Positions 45,902 through 64,000 of a DNA stretch of 64,000 nt are shown piece after piece; positions within the stretch are counted from its first letter, which is position 1; every line of letters starts with the position of its first letter. Location: contig OX030956.1 in assembly GCA_943735955.1 (NCBI GenBank), positions 5,405,376-5,469,375 on the forward strand. The letters are read 5' to 3'. The notes beneath the pieces are model-generated. The model saw only the letters and a program-made list of their open reading frames with translations, was not told the origin of the DNA and did no database searches. This DNA comes from Piscicola geometra. Its lineage: Eukaryota; Annelida; Clitellata; Hirudinida; Piscicolidae. The position numbers and the translations under genes are program-made.

Positions 45902-48900
45902 ATGGCACATTCACCTATAAGGACTGTTGAAATATTAAAACATGAAATAGAGAAAACAAAGCAAACGTTAGTAGAAACGGATGAAAGTATTAAAAAAGTC
46001 ACCGGGAGGGATGGAGTGGAAAACAGGTTTGTGTATGCATCTAAACTTTAGATTCTAAAGTAAATACATATAGAGTCTCATAAATGTAAAAAAAATTATA
46101 AATTGAATATCATCAAAATTTATTTTAGACATCCTTAGTGCACTTTAAAAAAACTGTCTTACATTCCTTTTAAATTTCCTTTCAAATAAATCTTTAAAGA
46201 CCTCTCAGAAGCAACAACTCCTATGATTTAAGACTTTCAAGGTAACTTGAGTTTATTTTTATTTGAATAAAAATATTTCACAACCAATAATTTAAAACTT
46301 GTATAGGGATAATAGATACGAAGGAAGATCTGCTTTAACAATGAACAGAAAAAGGTTGGATGATTTGTATGAATAAATTAGGATCAAAAACTTATACATT
46401 CAAAATAACTTTAAAATTATTTAAGAATATCATTTTATTCATCCTTATAAAGGTTGAACAGCGATATGAACATAGGGTTAGGGCGCAGAACATCAAGAAA
46501 CTTTGATGATGAAGACTACTTTGAAAGATCTAAGGTGATTCTGTTAGCTTATTAATGCCCTTGAAGTTTAGATGAAATTTTTCATATATAATTATTCATT
46601 AATATATTTATTAGATTTTTTTGAATAATAAATTTTAGCCTTTTGCCAACCACATTGATGTTTTTCGAGGTGATGCTCTCTTACATTTTTTACTCACAAA
46701 GACAATCATAAGAAAAAAATTGCTGCACCAAATTAATCCATAATTCTTCACAAAATCTCAAAATCGACTATAATTTCCCGACACTCACCAGATGTCAGTA
46801 GCATCTTCAGTGGTGGCTACGAGTGGCTTGGCGAAGTCGCGCGAGGAGATTATCGAGCAGCAGAACAAAGACAAAGAGAGCAACGCACGAAACAAGCGCA
46901 TGTTCGGTCTCCTCCAGGGAACACTAGCCAGTTTCAAGACGGACGGAGGGAAGAATGAAAGGCAGGAGAAGAAGAGGAGAGAGATTGAAAAGAGGCTGGA
47001 GGAGCGAGAGAAGGAGGAGAAGGAGTTGGTGAAGAGACAACGCCAGGAGTTGTTCACGAGCAAGAAGCAGAACGAGTTGAAGTTGCGGAGGCTGCAGCTC
47101 AAGATGGAGCTTGTGCAATTGGTGCGTGAGTGCTTTCTTGTTGGTGTGTGCAGATGGATGATGGTGCAGTGCAGTAGTGGTGGAGTTGAAAGTGTGCGCG
47201 TGTGTGGTGTTGGCTAAATGATAGGGTTGTCATGTTCGTTTTTGATTAATTAATTTTATTTTACATAATAATATTTATAAAACTTTATTAATTTCTTTAG
47301 GGTTATTTAATTCTTTTCTAACCCTAACAAACTTGGATCGGCGCATGCAGTCTTAGGACAATTTAGAAAGACGTAAGCCTAGACTGATGGCGTTCATTGT
47401 CTAATCGTGTATCAGAGGAGTAAGATATGACGAGGAAGAAGAAGAATGAATTAATCATAATCAACATGGGCGGCGGATTAGCTCAGCGGGAAAACGCCTG
47501 GCATTCGTCTAACTAGAGTGGGTTCGATTCCTACCGTCGCCTTAGTGCGTCTATGCTCCAGAGGAGCCCTGCACTTTATGGGAAGAAGAAAAAACATCTT
47601 CATCATACCACCTTTCTCATCACCATCATCATTATCAGCATCACCATCATTCCACCACCATCATCATCATCACCACAACAGCACGAGGAGTGGGAGGAGC
47701 AGTCAGAGCAGCTGACGAACTTCATCAGGACCGACGCCAAGCCCAACATCTACTACCTGCCCAAGGTCCTTGCCAATTCTTATCATCATTTATCATAGAA
47801 TACATTATATTATTATACTATATTATAGTTTTACATTATATTTTGACAATTATTTAACAATTCATATTCTTAATATTATTATTATCATTCTTATTATTAT
47901 CTATTATTATTATCATTCTTATTATCTATTATTGTTATCATTTTTATTTTTATCTATTATTATTATCATTCTTATTATCTATTATTGTTATCATTTTTAT
48001 TATTATCTATTATTATTATCATTTTTATTATTATCTATTATTATCATTTTTATTATCTATTATTATTATATTATTAAAAAGTCATTCAATAGGTAATTTA
48101 GTTTTCCAAATCTAATCCCCTCTGATAGGTGCACACCAAAGCGTCCCTGGAGAAGCTTGAGAAGTCCAAGAAGCTGATTGAAGGTGAAAGCATCCGCTAT
48201 ATAAATTAATAAATCGAATATAAACATTATTTCGGTTAAGTATATCATTCATATCAAGGTCACGAGATTCATTAAAATGTCATTTAAATGTCACACAGCC
48301 GTGGTATCGAAGCGTAGGAAGTTGTTGGACGAAGAACTAAAGAATATTCTGGAAGGAAAGAAAGATGAGGAAGAAGATGAGGAGGAGGGGGAGGGGAATG
48401 ATGATGATGCACCACCCAGAAAAAGAGCCAGAAAGAACGAGAAAGAGACGGCTGCTGACGAGAACGATGGAGGGGACAGTGAGGCAGAGATCGACAAGAA
48501 TATAAGGGAAGACTTTCAGATCAGTGCTGTTGATGAGGTAGTGGCTGTTGAGGAGGCTGGCAAGGAGGAGATGAGTGAGAAGAGTGGAGGAGAAGGAGGA
48601 GTGGTGGAAGAGAAGAAACTGGAGGAGGTTGTAGTGGAGGGTGGGGAGGATGATAAAGAGGTTCTTGAAGAAGGAGAGAAAGATCATGAGAAAGAAGAAA
48701 AAAAAGTGGAAGAAAGCGTGAAGTGTGTTGAGGATGATGCTGGTGGTGATGAAAAAGCTGAAGAAGTTAATAAAGATGATGAAATGAATTCAACTGAGAA
48801 TGAAGGCAAGGATGATAATGTCTCAAATGGATCAATCAAAATGGATGTTGAAGATGCTAAGTTGAATGGCTGCGAAGGTGCTAAGGTTGACAGTCATAGT

Positions 48901-48915
48901 GACGATACTAATTAA
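45902..48915 (+). CDS. PNN: Pinin (PNN), 460 residues, 8 exons
   Basis: Plus-strand exons in phase: 45902-46026, 46200-46241, 46307-46354, 46453-46534, 46792-47121, 47682-47765, 48129-48183, 48299-48915. The N-terminal pinin region reads LKHEIEKTKQTLVETDESIKKVTGRD (human LEKAKESLKNVDENIRKLTGRD). The pinin/SDK/memA domain follows with SSVVATS, NKRMFGLLQGTLASFK, a long Glu/Arg coiled coil, and NFIRTDAKPNIYYLPK (human KYIRTKTKPHLFYIPG). The last exon is Glu/Asp/Lys-rich and has no RS-repeat tail, so the protein is shorter than human pinin (717). Pinin works in the nucleus with RNPS1 and SAP18/ACIN1 around the exon-junction complex and alternative splicing. The start is the first ATG and matches the family N-terminus. 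TRAPPC8 follows 312 bases downstream on the same strand. Confidence 0.92.
47469..47541 (+). mobile_element. tRNA-like SINE head or tRNA pseudogene
   Basis: The acceptor-like ends GGCGGCG/CGTCGCC pair with one G-U. An A box (TTAGCTCAGCGGG) and a B box with T stem (GTGGGTTCGATTCCTAC) are present, but no proper anticodon stem can be formed. It lies in pinin intron 5, in the sense orientation. Confidence 0.6.
47870..48075. repeat. ATT/ATC-rich tandem repeat
   Basis: Repeats of attattatcatttttattat in pinin intron 6 produce Ile/Tyr-rich false frames. Confidence 0.9.
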
Positions 48916-49227
48916 AATGACTTTTTTTAAACGTTTTGTGAATAATTTAATTTTAAATGAAAAATTTTTGATAAGATATTATTTTTTTCATTAAATTATT
49001 TGAACACTAATAAATTTAATTTCCGAACTTGTTGACATTTATTCCGTCTAACACATCGTAGATTAAATGGATCGTTAGCGACTCTACATCGTATCATTAT
49101 TTTTTTGAAATCAATCTTTAAAATAGCGTATTGAATTATTTTATAGTTTTTAAAAATCAGAAAATCTAAGATTCTTTTGATTTTGATTTTGAATCGCTAA
49201 TTTCAACTTTCCAATCCGCCTCCAACC
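48916..49227. other. Spacer between pinin and TRAPPC8
   Basis: 312 AT-rich bases hold the pinin 3' UTR and the TRAPPC8 promoter. I see nothing more specific. Confidence 0.5.

Positions 49228-64000
<14,773 letters not shown>

Noticed and set aside
47469..47541. Functional tRNA gene
   Set aside because: Boxes A and B and the acceptor and T stems are present, but the anticodon arm cannot be formed, so a SINE head or pseudogene is more likely. Its start CATGGGCGGCG resembling the MITE ends seems to be chance, as there is no matching right end.

Overview
The window is nuclear DNA of an intron-rich invertebrate animal. Nine protein-coding genes were found, seven of them reconstructed exon by exon with conserved splice sites and consistent reading phases. 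The gene set (RTRAF, an ELK-type ETS factor, sortilin, mitochondrial L9, a HUNK-type kinase, PIAS, pinin, TRAPPC8) is metazoan. AT-rich introns, many microsatellites and minisatellites, asparagine- and histidine-rich protein inserts, LINE fossils and hAT-type elements would suit a lophotrochozoan such as an annelid or mollusc, but the phylum is not proven from the sequence.

Layout, left to right. RTRAF lies on the minus strand, with its 3' end beyond base 1 (34-1717). A small secreted protein that I do not recognise has 8 exons on the plus strand (4445-7728). An AT-rich gap holds a hAT transposase fossil. An intronless 1084-residue ELK/TCF ETS factor follows on the plus strand (10897-14151). 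Sortilin has 24 exons on the minus strand (17127-28162) and sits just downstream of mitochondrial ribosomal protein L9, 7 exons on the minus strand (28637-31394). A roughly 1.5 kb non-autonomous hAT-like element with an 8-bp target duplication separates mRpL9 from a divergent HUNK-like kinase, 7 exons on the plus strand (33412-42083). The kinase introns contain an antisense tRNA-Gly(GCC), an antisense intronless PIAS copy, a LINE fossil and a MITE. A longer intronless PIAS gene (43870-45504, minus) is head to head with pinin (45902-48915, plus, 8 exons). TRAPPC8 (49228 to beyond 64000, plus, 25 exons seen) fills the rest.

The genes form no single pathway. They are household functions: RNA transport (RTRAF), splicing and exon-junction biology (pinin), SUMO ligation (PIAS), ERK-responsive transcription (ELK), Golgi and endosome traffic (sortilin, TRAPPC8) and mitochondrial translation (mRpL9). 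The most unusual recurring signal lies in the introns. In genes on both strands, many introns begin with G/U-rich repeats and end with complementary C/A-rich repeats in the sense of the transcript, as if intron ends or exon flanks could pair in the pre-mRNA.
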